Shown: positions 55,648-64,000 of the stretch, piece after piece
Layout of the letters: each line of letters starts with the position of its first letter
Numbering within the stretch: position 1 is the first letter of the stretch
Assembly: GCF_001613445.1 (NCBI RefSeq)
Contig: NZ_BDCJ01000010.1
Span: forward strand, 124,001 to 188,000
DNA from: Nocardia grenadensis NBRC 108939
Lineage (GTDB): Bacteria; Actinomycetota; Actinomycetes; Mycobacteriales; Mycobacteriaceae
Length of the DNA stretch: 64,000 bases
Reading direction: 5' to 3'
Made by a program: the position numbers and the translations under genes
Notes under the pieces: generated by a model
Databases searched by the model: none
What the model was told of the DNA's origin: nothing
Seen by the model: the letters and a program-made list of their open reading frames with translations, nothing else

Positions 55648-58600
55648 TCAGCTCGCCAGGCAGCCCGGCCCGAGCAGGGCCTTCAGATCGCCCATGAGCG
55701 CCGAAGACGGCTCCACTCGCAAACTGTCGTCCAGTTTCAGCAGGGTCGTCTTCTCGCGCGCGCCCACATGCCGGACGTGCACATCCGAGGTCCCGGGATG
55801 CCGGGACAGCACCCGCTTGAGCTCGCCGATCTTATCGGGGGTGCACATCCGGGTGGAGATGGTGACGGCCAGCGGTTTCGCCACCCCGATCGCCGACAGA
55901 TCCGGTACGGCGAGATCATTGGCGATGAGCGAGATCCGGTCGTCCCGCATGGAGACGCGGGCCTTCACCAGGACCACCGCGTCCTCCACCACATCCATGC
56001 CGTACACCGAATAGGCCTGCGGGAAGAACAGCACCTCGATACCACCGGTGAGATCCTCGAGCTGGCAGGACGCCCACGCCAGGCCGTTCTTGTTGATCCG
56101 GCGGTTCACCGAGGCGAGGATACCGCCGACGGTGACCTGGGTACCGTCCTTGATATCGCCCTCGAGGATGGTCGGGATCTGGGTATCGGCCTGGGCGGCG
56201 AGGACATGGTCGACACCGTTGAGCGGATGGCCGGAGACATAGAGCCCGAGCATCTCCCGCTCCAGCGCGAGACGGTGTTTGCTCTCCCACTCCTCGTCGG
56301 GCACCTTCACATCGAAGACCGACGCCACCGATTCGCCGCTGTCGTCGTCCATTCCGCCGAACAGATCGAACTGACCGATGGCCTCGGCCTTCTTGGTCGA
56401 CATGACCGCGTCGATGGCGTCCGAATGCACCAGCATGAGCCCCTTGCGGGGATGGTTCAGCGAATCGAAGGCCCCGGCCTTGATGAGCGATTCGGTGACC
56501 TTCTTGGTGCAGGCCACGGTATCGATCTTGTTCAGGTAATCCGAGAAGTCGGTGAACTTCGACTTCTCGGCACGCGCCGAGATGATCGACGACACCACGT
56601 TGGTACCGACATTGCGGACCGCGCCCATGCCGAAGCGGATGTCCTTGCCGACCGAGGCGAAGTTGTGCTCGGACTCGTTGACGTCCGGCGGCAGCACCGT
56701 GATCCCGAGGCGCCGGCAATCCGCCAGGTAGACTGCGGCCTTGTCCTTGTCGTCGCCGACGCTGGTGAGCAGCGCGGCCATGTACTCCGCGGGGTAGTTG
56801 GCCTTGAAGTAGGCGGTCCAGTACGACACCAGGCCGTAGGCGGCGGCATGTGATTTGTTGAACGCGTATCCGGCGAACGGGAGGATGGTATCCCACAGCG
56901 CCTTGATGGCGGCCTTGGAGAAACCGTTCTCCTGCATACCCTTCTCGAAACCTTCGAACTCCTGCTCGAGGACCTCGGCCTTCTTCTTGCCCATCGCGCG
57001 GCGCAGGATATCGGCTCGTCCGAGCGAGTACCCGGCCACCTTCTGGGCGACGTGCATGATCTGCTCTTGGTAGACGATCAGACCGTAGGTTTCGCCGAGG
57101 ATGTCGTGGAGCGGTTCCTCCAGCTCCGGGTGGATCGGTTTGACCTGTTGGCGCCCATTCTTGCGGTCGGCGTAGTCGTTGTGCGCGTTCATGCCCATCG
57201 GGCCGGGGCGATACAATGCGCCGACGGCCACGATGTCCTCGAAAGCGGTGGGCTGCATCCGGCGCAGCAGATCGCGCATCGGCCCACCGTCGAGCTGGAA
57301 CACGCCCAGGGTGTCGCCGCGGGCGAGCAGTTCGAAGGTCAACGGATCGTCCAGCGGCAGCGAGTCCAGATCGATCTCGACACCGCGGTTGGATTTGGCG
57401 TTGTCGATCGCGTCGCCGAGCACCGTGAGGTTGCGCAGGCCCAAGAAGTCCATCTTCAGCAGGCCGATGGCCTCACAGGACGGATAATCCCAGCCGGTGA
57501 TGATGGCACCGTCCTGAGCCCGCTTCCACACCGGGATAGCGTCGGTGAGCGGCTCCGATGACATGATCACCGCGCAGGCGTGCACGCCCGCGTTGCGGAT
57601 CAGGCCCTCCAAGCCCTTCGCGGTGTCGTAGATCTTGGCGATATCCGGATTGGACTCGATGAGCGTGCGGACCTCGGCGGCTTCTTTGTAGCGCTCGTGT
57701 CCGGGATCGGTGATCCCGGCAACCGAGATGTCCTTGGCCATGATCGGCGGGGGCAGCGCCTTGGTGATCTGGTCGGCGATCGCGAAACCCGGCTGCCCGA
57801 ACAGGACCCGGGCCGAGTCCTTGATGGCCGCTTTGGTTTTGATGGTGCCGAAGGTGATCACCTGGGCGACCCGGTCGCTGCCCCACTTCTCGGTGGCGTA
57901 GCGGACCATCTCGCCGCGCCGGCGATCGTCGAAGTCGATATCGATATCGGGCATCGATACGCGCTCGGGGTTGAGGAACCGCTCGAACAGCAGACCGTGC
58001 GGCAGCGGGTCGATATTGGTGATCTTGAGCGCGTAGGCGACCAGCGAACCGGCCGCCGAACCACGACCCGGACCCACCCGGATGCCGACCTCGCGGGCAT
58101 AGTTGATCAGGTCGCCGACGACCAGGAAGTAGGCCGGGAAGCCCATCTCCAAGATGACGCCGATCTCGTAATCGGCCTGGTCGAGATACTTCTGCGGGAC
58201 GCCGTCCGGGAAGCGGTACTCCAGCCCGCGCGCGACCTCCTTGCGCAGCCACGACGCCTCGGTCTCGCCCTCGGGGACCGGAAATTTGGGCATCCGGTCG
58301 CGGTGGGTCCAGATCTCCTCGTAGGACTCGACGCGTTCGCCGATCAGCACCGTGTTGTCACAGGCGCCGGGCACCTCGGCATCCCAGAGTTCCCGCATCT
58401 CCGCGGCCGACTTCAGGAAGTAGCCGCTACCGCCGAATTTGAACCGATTGGGATCCGACAGCGTCTTACCGGTCTGGATACACAGCAGCGCTTCGTGATT
58501 GGTCGAATCGGATTCGTGCACGTAATGGCAGTCGTTGGTGGCAAGCGGCGGGATACCCAGCCGCTTGCCGATTTCGATCAGGCCGGAGCGAACCCGCGTC

Positions 58601-59199
58601 TCGATGGACAGGCCATGGTCCATCAGCTCGAGGAAGAAGTTGTCCTTGCCGAAGATCTCCTGCCACTTCGCGGCCGCTTCCAGCGCCTCACGCTCGTGCC
58701 CCAGCCGCAACCGGGTCTGCACCTCGCCGGAGGGGCAGCCGGTGGTGGCGATAACGCCTTCGGCGTGCGCGGCGATGAGCTCTTCGTCCATCCGCGCCCA
58801 TTTACCGAGCTGGCCCTCGATACTGGCCAGCGAGGACAGTTTGAACAGATTCCGCAGACCGGTCGCGTTCTCGGCGACCATGGTCATATGGGTGTAGGCA
58901 CCGGAACCGGAGACATCGTCGCTCTTCTGGCTGGGATCGCCCCACTGGATACGCTTGGTGTCGAACCGGGAGCCGGGGGCGATATAGGCCTCGATCCCGA
59001 TGATCGGTTTGATACCGGCCTTCTTCGCCGAGTGGAAGAACTCGGCCGCGCCGTACATATTGCCGTGGTCGGTCATTCCCACCGCGGTCATACCGAGCCG
59101 GTCGGCCTCGGCGAACAACGGCGAGATCTTGGCGGCACCGTCGAGCATCGAGTACTCGGTGTGGTTGTGCAGATGAACGAATCCGGACGAGGCGGCCAA
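55648..59199 (-). CDS. dnaE1: DNA polymerase III subunit alpha (DnaE1)
   Basis: This is the replicative polymerase subunit of 1183 residues, the length of actinobacterial DnaE1. The N-terminal PHP domain begins [23 protein letters not shown] and includes [11 protein letters not shown] and metal ligands for proofreading. The palm domain has [14 protein letters not shown] and [17 protein letters not shown] with catalytic Asp residues. [26 protein letters not shown], an OB fold ([19 protein letters not shown]) and a C-terminal region follow. The start is TTG at 59199 behind GGGAGGAAGG; the longer open frame upstream lacks family residues. Confidence 0.97.
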   Translation of the reverse strand: MAASSGFVHLHNHTEYSMLDGAAKISPLFAEADRLGMTAVGMTDHGNMYGAAEFFHSAKKAGIKPIIGIEAYIAPGSRFDTKRIQWGDPSQKSDDVSGSGAYTHMTMVAENATGLRNLFKLSSLASIEGQLGKWARMDEELIAAHAEGVIATTGCPSGEVQTRLRLGHEREALEAAAKWQEIFGKDNFFLELMDHGLSIETRVRSGLIEIGKRLGIPPLATNDCHYVHESDSTNHEALLCIQTGKTLSDPNRFKFGGSGYFLKSAAEMRELWDAEVPGACDNTVLIGERVESYEEIWTHRDRMPKFPVPEGETEASWLRKEVARGLEYRFPDGVPQKYLDQADYEIGVILEMGFPAYFLVVGDLINYAREVGIRVGPGRGSAAGSLVAYALKITNIDPLPHGLLFERFLNPERVSMPDIDIDFDDRRRGEMVRYATEKWGSDRVAQVITFGTIKTKAAIKDSARVLFGQPGFAIADQITKALPPPIMAKDISVAGITDPGHERYKEAAEVRTLIESNPDIAKIYDTAKGLEGLIRNAGVHACAVIMSSEPLTDAIPVWKRAQDGAIITGWDYPSCEAIGLLKMDFLGLRNLTVLGDAIDNAKSNRGVEIDLDSLPLDDPLTFELLARGDTLGVFQLDGGPMRDLLRRMQPTAFEDIVAVGALYRPGPMGMNAHNDYADRKNGRQQVKPIHPELEEPLHDILGETYGLIVYQEQIMHVAQKVAGYSLGRADILRRAMGKKKAEVLEQEFEGFEKGMQENGFSKAAIKALWDTILPFAGYAFNKSHAAAYGLVSYWTAYFKANYPAEYMAALLTSVGDDKDKAAVYLADCRRLGITVLPPDVNESEHNFASVGKDIRFGMGAVRNVGTNVVSSIISARAEKSKFTDFSDYLNKIDTVACTKKVTESLIKAGAFDSLNHPRKGLMLVHSDAIDAVMSTKKAEAIGQFDLFGGMDDDSGESVASVFDVKVPDEEWESKHRLALEREMLGLYVSGHPLNGVDHVLAAQADTQIPTILEGDIKDGTQVTVGGILASVNRRINKNGLAWASCQLEDLTGGIEVLFFPQAYSVYGMDVVEDAVVLVKARVSMRDDRISLIANDLAVPDLSAIGVAKPLAVTISTRMCTPDKIGELKRVLSRHPGTSDVHVRHVGAREKTTLLKLDDSLRVEPSSALMGDLKALLGPGCLAS

Positions 59200-59451
59200 G
59201 ATCTGTCCTTCCTCCCAATGGCTCGGCGGGGGTTGGTGTAGCGAGTTTATGCGCACCGTCCGACCGGTTCGGCGCCGGATGGGCGTGCCCGTGGGACCCG
59301 GGCGTGTCGGCCAGGTGTCCCGACGCGGGAAACCGATTCGGCCCCCGGCACGCTCGGTCACTGGTAGGGTCGTGCCGCGTCACATCCGGCGGATCTCCGC
59401 CCGGCCCACGATCGACCCCCGCACGTGTACGACCGACCAGCGAGGTGAACG

Positions 59452-59898
59452 ATGACAGCACGCAGGACCGCGCTCGCGTTGCCCGCCGCCGCGGCGCTCA
59501 CGGTGGGCACGCTGGTGGCCACCGCCGCGCCCGCCGCGGCCGACGGCGGTTCGTTCCAGACGATCTACGCCCTCACCGACGGCCCGTGCGTCGCCCAGGT
59601 CGACACCTCGGTCAACGGTCCCGGTTATCCGGAGCACGCGTCGTTCACCGTCTCGACCATCATGTTCGGCATCGGGTCGTGCACCCTGCCGATCACCCTG
59701 AACTGGCGCAACCTCGACACCGGCGAGACCGGGTCGGCCACCCAGCACGCGAACGGCCCGGGGCACTGGATGAACGACGGCCGCTCGGCCCTGTTCCGTC
59801 CCGGGATCGGGCGTTTCACCGCGACCGTCACCGTCGGCGCGGCCCACCTCCCCCAATCGGGGGCGGTGGAGTTCACCGTCCAGAAGTACCAGGGGTGA
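59452..59898 (+). CDS. small secreted protein
   Basis: The 148-residue product has a clear Sec signal (TARRTALALPAAAALTVGTLVATAAPAAA) cleaved near ADGG. The mature part is beta-rich with two cysteines (GPCVAQV; IGSCTLPI) that could form one disulfide, and motifs such as TLNWRNLDTGETGSA. I do not recognise a domain; similar short secreted proteins are common in nocardiae. GAGGTGAAC precedes the ATG. It is divergent from dnaE1 and followed by two hairpins. Confidence 0.82.
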   Translation: MTARRTALALPAAAALTVGTLVATAAPAAADGGSFQTIYALTDGPCVAQVDTSVNGPGYPEHASFTVSTIMFGIGSCTLPITLNWRNLDTGETGSATQHANGPGHWMNDGRSALFRPGIGRFTATVTVGAAHLPQSGAVEFTVQKYQG

Positions 59899-59984
59899 TC
59901 ACCGGCCCCCGCAGACAGCTTCCGGCTCGTTCGGCGTAATCGCTCCCGGGCGCCCCCGAGCGGCCGTGACCCGGCCCCTTCCAC

Positions 59985-60087
59985 CCGGCGCGATCGCCGC
60001 GCCGGATCTCCGATCTCGGCTCGCCGACGCGGGCCGGTCATCGCTTCCGGAGAAGGTTTCCCGCGGCAATGGCGGTTGCCGCGGGAA
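59985..60087 (+). terminator. two consecutive hairpins after the secreted-protein gene
   Basis: CCGGCGCG (59985-59992) pairs with CGCGCCGG (59998-60005). Further on TTCCCGCGGCAA (60058-60069) pairs perfectly with TTGCCGCGGGAA (60076-60087) across a 6-nt loop. They lie in the 436-nt gap before the sensor kinase gene, which otherwise shows no supported gene, and probably stop read-through. Confidence 0.7.
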
Positions 60088-60334
60088 GCGTGAGACGATG
60101 GCCGGCCCCCGTCGGCGAGCCGGACCGGTAACGATCGGCCGGCGACCCGGTCACGCAGCGACCGGTGGCCGGACGTGAGAGGTAGGCCGAGCCGCGGTGG
60201 GCACGCACGGTGCTCCGAAGGCCGGGCCGAGCCGCCGGTGCGCCTGCTCGTAGCATGTGCCGGAGTCGAGCGTCGGCGAAGCCGCGCGGCGGATCGGCGG
60301 ATCGGTACCGCGGCGTGACGGGACAGAGAGTGCG

Positions 60335-61504
60335 ATGACCGCGACCTTGCTCGCCGTATCCGGCGCGGCCGTACTGATCGCCGCGGCACTGCTCGTCTGG
60401 GCGCGTCCGCGGCGAATGGTCACCACCCCCGCCGAACGAGCGGTACACACGGCACTGCACACCGCCTCCCTGGCGGCCCGGCCGCTGCGCCGGGGCCTCA
60501 CCCGGGAGTCCGCGCAGGAGGCCGCCCCGCATCTGCGTGCGCTGGTCGGGGCCGAGGGGCTCGGGGTGAGCGATCCCGAGGGCGCGCTCCTGGCCTGGGA
60601 CGGTGTGCACGAGCCGCCGGCGGCCGAGTTCACCGGGACGGCCCGGCGAGCCGTCGCGGCACAGCGGCCGGTGCTGGCGCAGCTGCCCGATACCGAGCAT
60701 CCGGGGCGCACGCTGGTGACCCAGCCGTTGCTCAGCGACAACGGCACCGTCGTGGGGGCGCTGGGGATGATCACCGGGAGCCGACCGGGCCCCGGTGCGC
60801 TCGGCGCGCTGGCCGAAGTCGCCCGATACGCCAGCGGCCAGCTGGAACTCGCCGAACTCGATGCCTCCCGGGCCCGGCTCGACCGTGCCGAGGTCCGGGC
60901 GCTGCGGGCCCAGATCAGCCCGCATTTCATCTACAACGCCCTGAACACCATCGCCTCGTTCGTCCGTACCGACCCGGACCGGGCCCGGGAACTCATCCTG
61001 GATTTCGCGGACTTCACCCGGTATTCGTTCCGCGACGCCGGGGAGTACACGGTGCTGGCCGACGAACTCAGCAATATCGAACGCTATCTCGAACTCGAAC
61101 GCGCCCGGTTCGGGCCGGCGCTCCAGGTACGGTTGCGGATCGCCCCCGAGGTACTCGGCGTCACCCTGCCCTTCCTGGCCCTGCAACCCCTGGTGGAGAA
61201 CGCCGTACGGCACGGGCTGGCGGCCACACCCGGCGGTGGCACGGTCACCATCGAGGCACTCGACGCCGGCACCGACTGTGTACTCAGCGTGGAGGACGAC
61301 GGCGCCGGTATGGATCCCGACCTGTTGCGGTCCGGGTCCTTCGATACGGCCGCGGAGGGGGCGCATATCGGCCTGGCCAATGTGGACGACCGGCTGCGAG
61401 CCGCCTTCGGCAACGACTACGGACTGGTGGTCGATACCGCGCCCGGCGCCGGGACGAGAGTGAGTATGCGGGTGCCCAAGTTCCGCCCCGGAATCCGGCC
61501 GTGA
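60335..61504 (+). CDS. LytS-type sensor histidine kinase
   Basis: The 389-residue protein has an N-terminal membrane segment (TLLAVSGAAVLIAAALLVWA), a GAF-like region (about residues 70-190) and a His_kinase domain of the LytS/YehU type with phosphoacceptor His in RALRAQISPHFIYNALNTIASFV, then a HATPase with PLVENAVRHGL and VEDDGAGMDPDLL. The ATG follows GGGACAGAGAG. In related genomes such kinases are paired with LytTR regulators and control acetate/pyruvate symporters. Here the symporter is convergent downstream and no response regulator is adjacent within the window. Confidence 0.9.
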   Translation: MTATLLAVSGAAVLIAAALLVWARPRRMVTTPAERAVHTALHTASLAARPLRRGLTRESAQEAAPHLRALVGAEGLGVSDPEGALLAWDGVHEPPAAEFTGTARRAVAAQRPVLAQLPDTEHPGRTLVTQPLLSDNGTVVGALGMITGSRPGPGALGALAEVARYASGQLELAELDASRARLDRAEVRALRAQISPHFIYNALNTIASFVRTDPDRARELILDFADFTRYSFRDAGEYTVLADELSNIERYLELERARFGPALQVRLRIAPEVLGVTLPFLALQPLVENAVRHGLAATPGGGTVTIEALDAGTDCVLSVEDDGAGMDPDLLRSGSFDTAAEGAHIGLANVDDRLRAAFGNDYGLVVDTAPGAGTRVSMRVPKFRPGIRP

Positions 61505-61511
61505 CGCGAAA

Positions 61512-61554
61512 CCGGCCGTGCCCCGCTCACCCTCACAGAGCGGGGACCGGCCGG
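61512..61554. terminator. bidirectional terminator between kinase and symporter genes
   Basis: CCGGCCG (61512-61518) plus CCCCGCTC (61521-61528) pair with GAGCGGGG (61538-61545) plus CGGCCGG (61548-61554), a 15-bp stem with one 2-nt internal mismatch and a 9-nt loop. It starts 7 nt after the kinase stop. A second hairpin, GGGTCCGG (61573-61580) with CCGGACCC (61599-61606), lies next to the symporter stop. Confidence 0.82.
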
Positions 61555-61610
61555 CCGGCGCCGAGCGGTACGGGGTCCGGAGGCCGCCGACACAGCATCC
61601 GGACCCGCAC

Positions 61611-63245
61611 TCAGTGCGCGATCGCTTTTTCGGCGCCGACGCCGGTCAGTGCCCGGACCTCCATTTCCGCGGCCTTGGCCGGATCTTCCGGGTTCTTGCC
61701 GCCGAGGTAGGTGCCGATCACGCCGAGCACGAACGCCAGCGGGATGGACACGATCCCCGGGTTGGACAGCGGGAACCAGTCGAAGTCCAGATCCGGCAGC
61801 ATCGCGGTCGACGATCCGGAAACCGCCGGGGAGAACACGATCAGCACGACCGTGGAGATCAGCCCGCCGTACATGCTGAACAGGGCGCCGGTGGTGTTGA
61901 ACCGCCGCCAGAACAGCGAGTACAGGATCGTCGGCAGGTTCGCCGAGGCCGCGACCGCGAACGCCAGCGCCACCAGGAAGGCGATGTTCTGACCATTGGC
62001 CAGGATGCCCAGGGCGATGGCCAGCACGCCGATCACCACCGCGGTGATCCGGGAGACCCGGACCTGCGCGGCGTCATCGGCTTTGCCGCGCCGGATAACA
62101 TTGGCGTAGATGTCGTGGGCGAACGACGCCGAGGCCGTGATGGTGAGGCCGGCGACCACCGCGAGGATGGTCGCGAACGCCACCGCCGAGATGATGCCCA
62201 GCAGGATCACGCCGCCGAGTTCGAAGGCCAGCAACGGCGCCGCGGCGTTCTGTCCGCCGGCCGCGCCGAGGATCCGGTCCGGGCCGACGATGGCCGCCGC
62301 GCCGTAGCCGAGCACCAGGGTGAACAGGTAGAAGGCGCCGATCAGCGCGATCGCCCAGACCACCGAACGGCGGGCCTCCTTGGCAGTCGGCACGGTGTAG
62401 AAGCGCATCAGCACATGCGGCAGACCCGCGGTACCCAGTACCAGTGCCAGGCCCAGCGACACGAAATTCAGTTTCGACATCTCGCTGCCGCCGTACTGCG
62501 CGCCAGGGGCCAGGACATCGCGCGCGGCCACCTTCGCGTCCTCGGACCCGCCGATCGCGCTCTGCGCACCGGAGAGGATGCCGGAGGGATCGAACCCGAA
62601 CTTCGCCAGCACCATCACCGTCATCACCGCGGCGCCCGCGATGAGCAGGACCGCTTTGATGATCTGTACCCAGGTGGTCCCCTTCATCCCGCCCACCAGC
62701 ACGTATACGATCATCAGCACACCGACCACGGCGATCACCACGGCCTGCCCACTCTTACTGGACACATCCAGCAGCAGGGCCACCAGACCACCGGCACCGG
62801 CCATCTGGGCGAGCAGATAGAACAGCGAGACCGCCAGGGTGCTGATCGCGGCCGCGGTGCGCACGGGCCGCTGCTTCAGCCGGAAGCTCAGCACATCGGC
62901 CATGGTGAACTTGCCGGTGTTACGCAGCATTTCGGCCACCAGCAGCAGCGCCACCAGCCAGGCGACGAGGAAGCCGATCGAATAGAGGAAGCCGTCGTAG
63001 CCGTACACCGCGATGGCGCCGGCGATCCCGAGGAAACTCGCCGCGGACAGATAGTCCCCGGCGATGGCGATGCCGTTTTGCGGCCCGGTGAAACCGCGGC
63101 CACCGGTGAAATAGTCGGTGGCACCGGAGGTATTGCGGCCCGCCCAGAACACCACGACCATGGTGACCACGACGAACAGCGCGAAGATGGCGATATTGGC
63201 CACCGGATTGCCGACCGTGGCGTCGGCGGCGTACAGCATGGTCAC
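61611..63245 (-). CDS. cation/acetate (monocarboxylate) symporter
   Basis: The 544-residue protein is a Na+/solute symporter of the ActP/MctC type with 13 predicted membrane segments. Marks include FWAGRNTSGATDYFTGGRGFTGPQNGIAIAGDYLSAASFLGIAGAIAVYGYDGFLYSIGF in its N-terminal third (read as consecutive short pieces), AGAGGLVALLL, GLPHVLMRFYTVPTAKEARRS and LTITASASFAHDIYANV. It imports acetate, propionate or pyruvate. It overlaps the DUF485 gene by 4 nt. The start is an ATG in MTMLYAADATVGNP; a second ATG is two codons later. Confidence 0.93.
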   Translation of the reverse strand: MTMLYAADATVGNPVANIAIFALFVVVTMVVVFWAGRNTSGATDYFTGGRGFTGPQNGIAIAGDYLSAASFLGIAGAIAVYGYDGFLYSIGFLVAWLVALLLVAEMLRNTGKFTMADVLSFRLKQRPVRTAAAISTLAVSLFYLLAQMAGAGGLVALLLDVSSKSGQAVVIAVVGVLMIVYVLVGGMKGTTWVQIIKAVLLIAGAAVMTVMVLAKFGFDPSGILSGAQSAIGGSEDAKVAARDVLAPGAQYGGSEMSKLNFVSLGLALVLGTAGLPHVLMRFYTVPTAKEARRSVVWAIALIGAFYLFTLVLGYGAAAIVGPDRILGAAGGQNAAAPLLAFELGGVILLGIISAVAFATILAVVAGLTITASASFAHDIYANVIRRGKADDAAQVRVSRITAVVIGVLAIALGILANGQNIAFLVALAFAVAASANLPTILYSLFWRRFNTTGALFSMYGGLISTVVLIVFSPAVSGSSTAMLPDLDFDWFPLSNPGIVSIPLAFVLGVIGTYLGGKNPEDPAKAAEMEVRALTGVGAEKAIAH

Positions 63246-63595
63246 GACCGGATTCCTTCCAGTTCGGCGCGGAGCGCGGCCGCCCGCGGGTCCAGTTCCC
63301 GGTTGGCGAAGCGGACGTAGAGACCGGTGATCACGAAGGTCGAGAGAAACTGGCCCAGCCCCAGCAGCAGTCCGATATTGACCTCCCCGAACACCGGAGT
63401 GGCCATGAAATCGTGCGCGTACGCGCCGAGCAGCACATAACCGAGGTACCAGAGCAGAAACAGGGCGGCCATGGGAAAAATGAAGCGGCGCAGCCTGTTA
63501 CGGAGTTCCTGGAACTCCGGGCTCGTCTGCGCGGCGACGAAATCGGGCGGGGGGCCGGCCCGCTCCCCGCTTCTGTCGAGATCGATATCGGTCAT
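63242..63595 (-). CDS. DUF485 membrane protein, symporter partner
   Basis: The 117-residue protein has two membrane helices (FIFPMAALFLLWYLGYVLLGAYA and INIGLLLGLGQFLSTFVITGLYVRFA), the family motif of DUF485. DUF485 genes precede acetate symporter genes in many bacteria and are thought to assist the transporter. The stop overlaps the symporter start. GAGGGA lies about 7 nt before the ATG. CTACCT-N7-AGGTAG in the upstream spacer (near 63628-63646) may be an operator. Confidence 0.92.
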   Translation of the reverse strand: MTDIDLDRSGERAGPPPDFVAAQTSPEFQELRNRLRRFIFPMAALFLLWYLGYVLLGAYAHDFMATPVFGEVNIGLLLGLGQFLSTFVITGLYVRFANRELDPRAAALRAELEGIRS

Positions 63596-63757
63596 GCCGG
63601 GTCCCTCATCATGTGACGTGTACTACCTGAGCAGAAGGTAGCGACCCGAAGGCGATTCGAGACCCCTGTGACGGGAGTCACTCGGTGGAGGCGGGTAAGT
63701 GTGCGGTGAGCGGTCGCTGGGCCGCGACGAACGGTCGGGCCAGATCGCTGTCGCCGA

Positions 63758-64000
63758 TCAGTCCGTCCGGTGTCCGGGCACGCGATCGGCGCCCATACCG
63801 AGCCGCTCCGGAGCGTGCATCCGGACGAACGCCCGGCCCACCCCCGGCGGCCGCGGGGTCCAGCGGCTGACCAGCACCATGGTCGCGAAGGCCAGCGGGA
63901 CGGCCACGGCCGCGGGATATCCGAGCAGCGCCGCTACCCAGCCGCCCGCGGGCCGGTCAGAAACTCCACCGAGCACGGAGACCAGGGTCGCCGCGCCCGC
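63758..64000 (-). CDS. C-terminal part of a second cation/monocarboxylate symporter (partial)
   Basis: The frame runs through the right edge without a start and ends at 63758. The 80 visible residues have a hydrophobic helix (WVAALLGYPAAVAVPLAFATMVLVS) and the tail GRAFVRMHAPERLGMGADR, which matches the C-terminus of MctC/ActP-like symporters. A symporter-DUF485-symporter order is common in actinobacteria, which supports the call. The rest of the gene is outside the window. Confidence 0.75.
   Translation of the reverse strand, partial: AGAATLVSVLGGVSDRPAGGWVAALLGYPAAVAVPLAFATMVLVSRWTPRPPGVGRAFVRMHAPERLGMGADRVPGHRTD

Noticed and set aside
57580..59241. 553-codon plus-strand frame within dnaE1
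   Set aside because: Antisense shadow; composition is not protein-like.

Overview
The window is 64 kb of high-GC chromosomal DNA with dense, mostly ordinary housekeeping and catabolic genes. It suggests a mycolic-acid actinobacterium, most likely a Nocardia or close relative. The reasons are a DnaE1-type polymerase of about 1183 residues, bioB followed by a BsaP-like auxiliary gene and a DUF2567 membrane gene as in mycobacteria, a BioQ-type TetR repressor with TTGAAC-N3-GTTCAA boxes, an NrtR regulator divergent from nadABC, and many apparently leaderless starts preceded at 6-7 nt by a TANNNT -10 element. The genus is inferred from gene order and protein style; no database search was possible. 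I saw no rRNA, tRNA, CRISPR array, insertion sequence or prophage.

Layout. 1-4.5 kb: a small conserved protein, then hisD-hisC-hisB-hisH; the cluster stops after hisH. 4.5-9 kb: secreted alpha/beta hydrolase, AlkZ/YcaQ-type winged-helix protein, MarR regulator, arylamine N-acetyltransferase, small unknown gene. 9.3-13.8 kb: nadA-nadB-nadC (minus strand) divergent from nrtR, with a candidate NrtR operator over the nrtR start codon. 13.9-19.4 kb: DUF1353 protein, then bioB-bsaP-DUF2567 divergent from bioQ, followed by bioF-bioD. 19.6-21.5 kb: MacS-type sensor kinase and LuxR-type response regulator. 21.7-25.7 kb: a PLP decarboxylase (histidine-decarboxylase type) fused to a C-terminal DUF6875-like domain, then a DUF2339 membrane protein. 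25.8-27.1 kb: bioA, detached from the other bio genes but carrying its own BioQ box. 27.2-36 kb: MarR/cupin divergent pair, treY, amidase, small membrane protein, deazaflavin-type nitroreductase, ilvA, serine hydrolase.

36.2-47.6 kb is the most distinctive part: a divergent catabolic locus. One arm encodes a MaoC hydratase, class III CoA-transferase, MmgE/PrpD protein, acyl-CoA dehydrogenase, CitE/HpcH-type lyase and a GntR regulator. The other arm encodes hydantoinase/oxoprolinase subunits A and B and an amidase. A 17-bp palindrome sits between the -35 and -10 of the promoter reading into the MaoC arm. The simplest reading is opening of a cyclic amide or imide, amide hydrolysis, then CoA-dependent breakdown of the released acid; the substrate is unknown.

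48-64 kb: ArsR-GNAT fusion, PucR/CdaR-like regulator, phosphotriesterase-like hydrolase, polar amino acid ABC transporter with fused binding protein and permease, a YbaB-like/WXG100-like gene pair, dnaE1, a small secreted protein, a LytS-type sensor kinase, and an acetate-type Na+/solute symporter with its DUF485 partner. A second symporter gene runs off the right edge.
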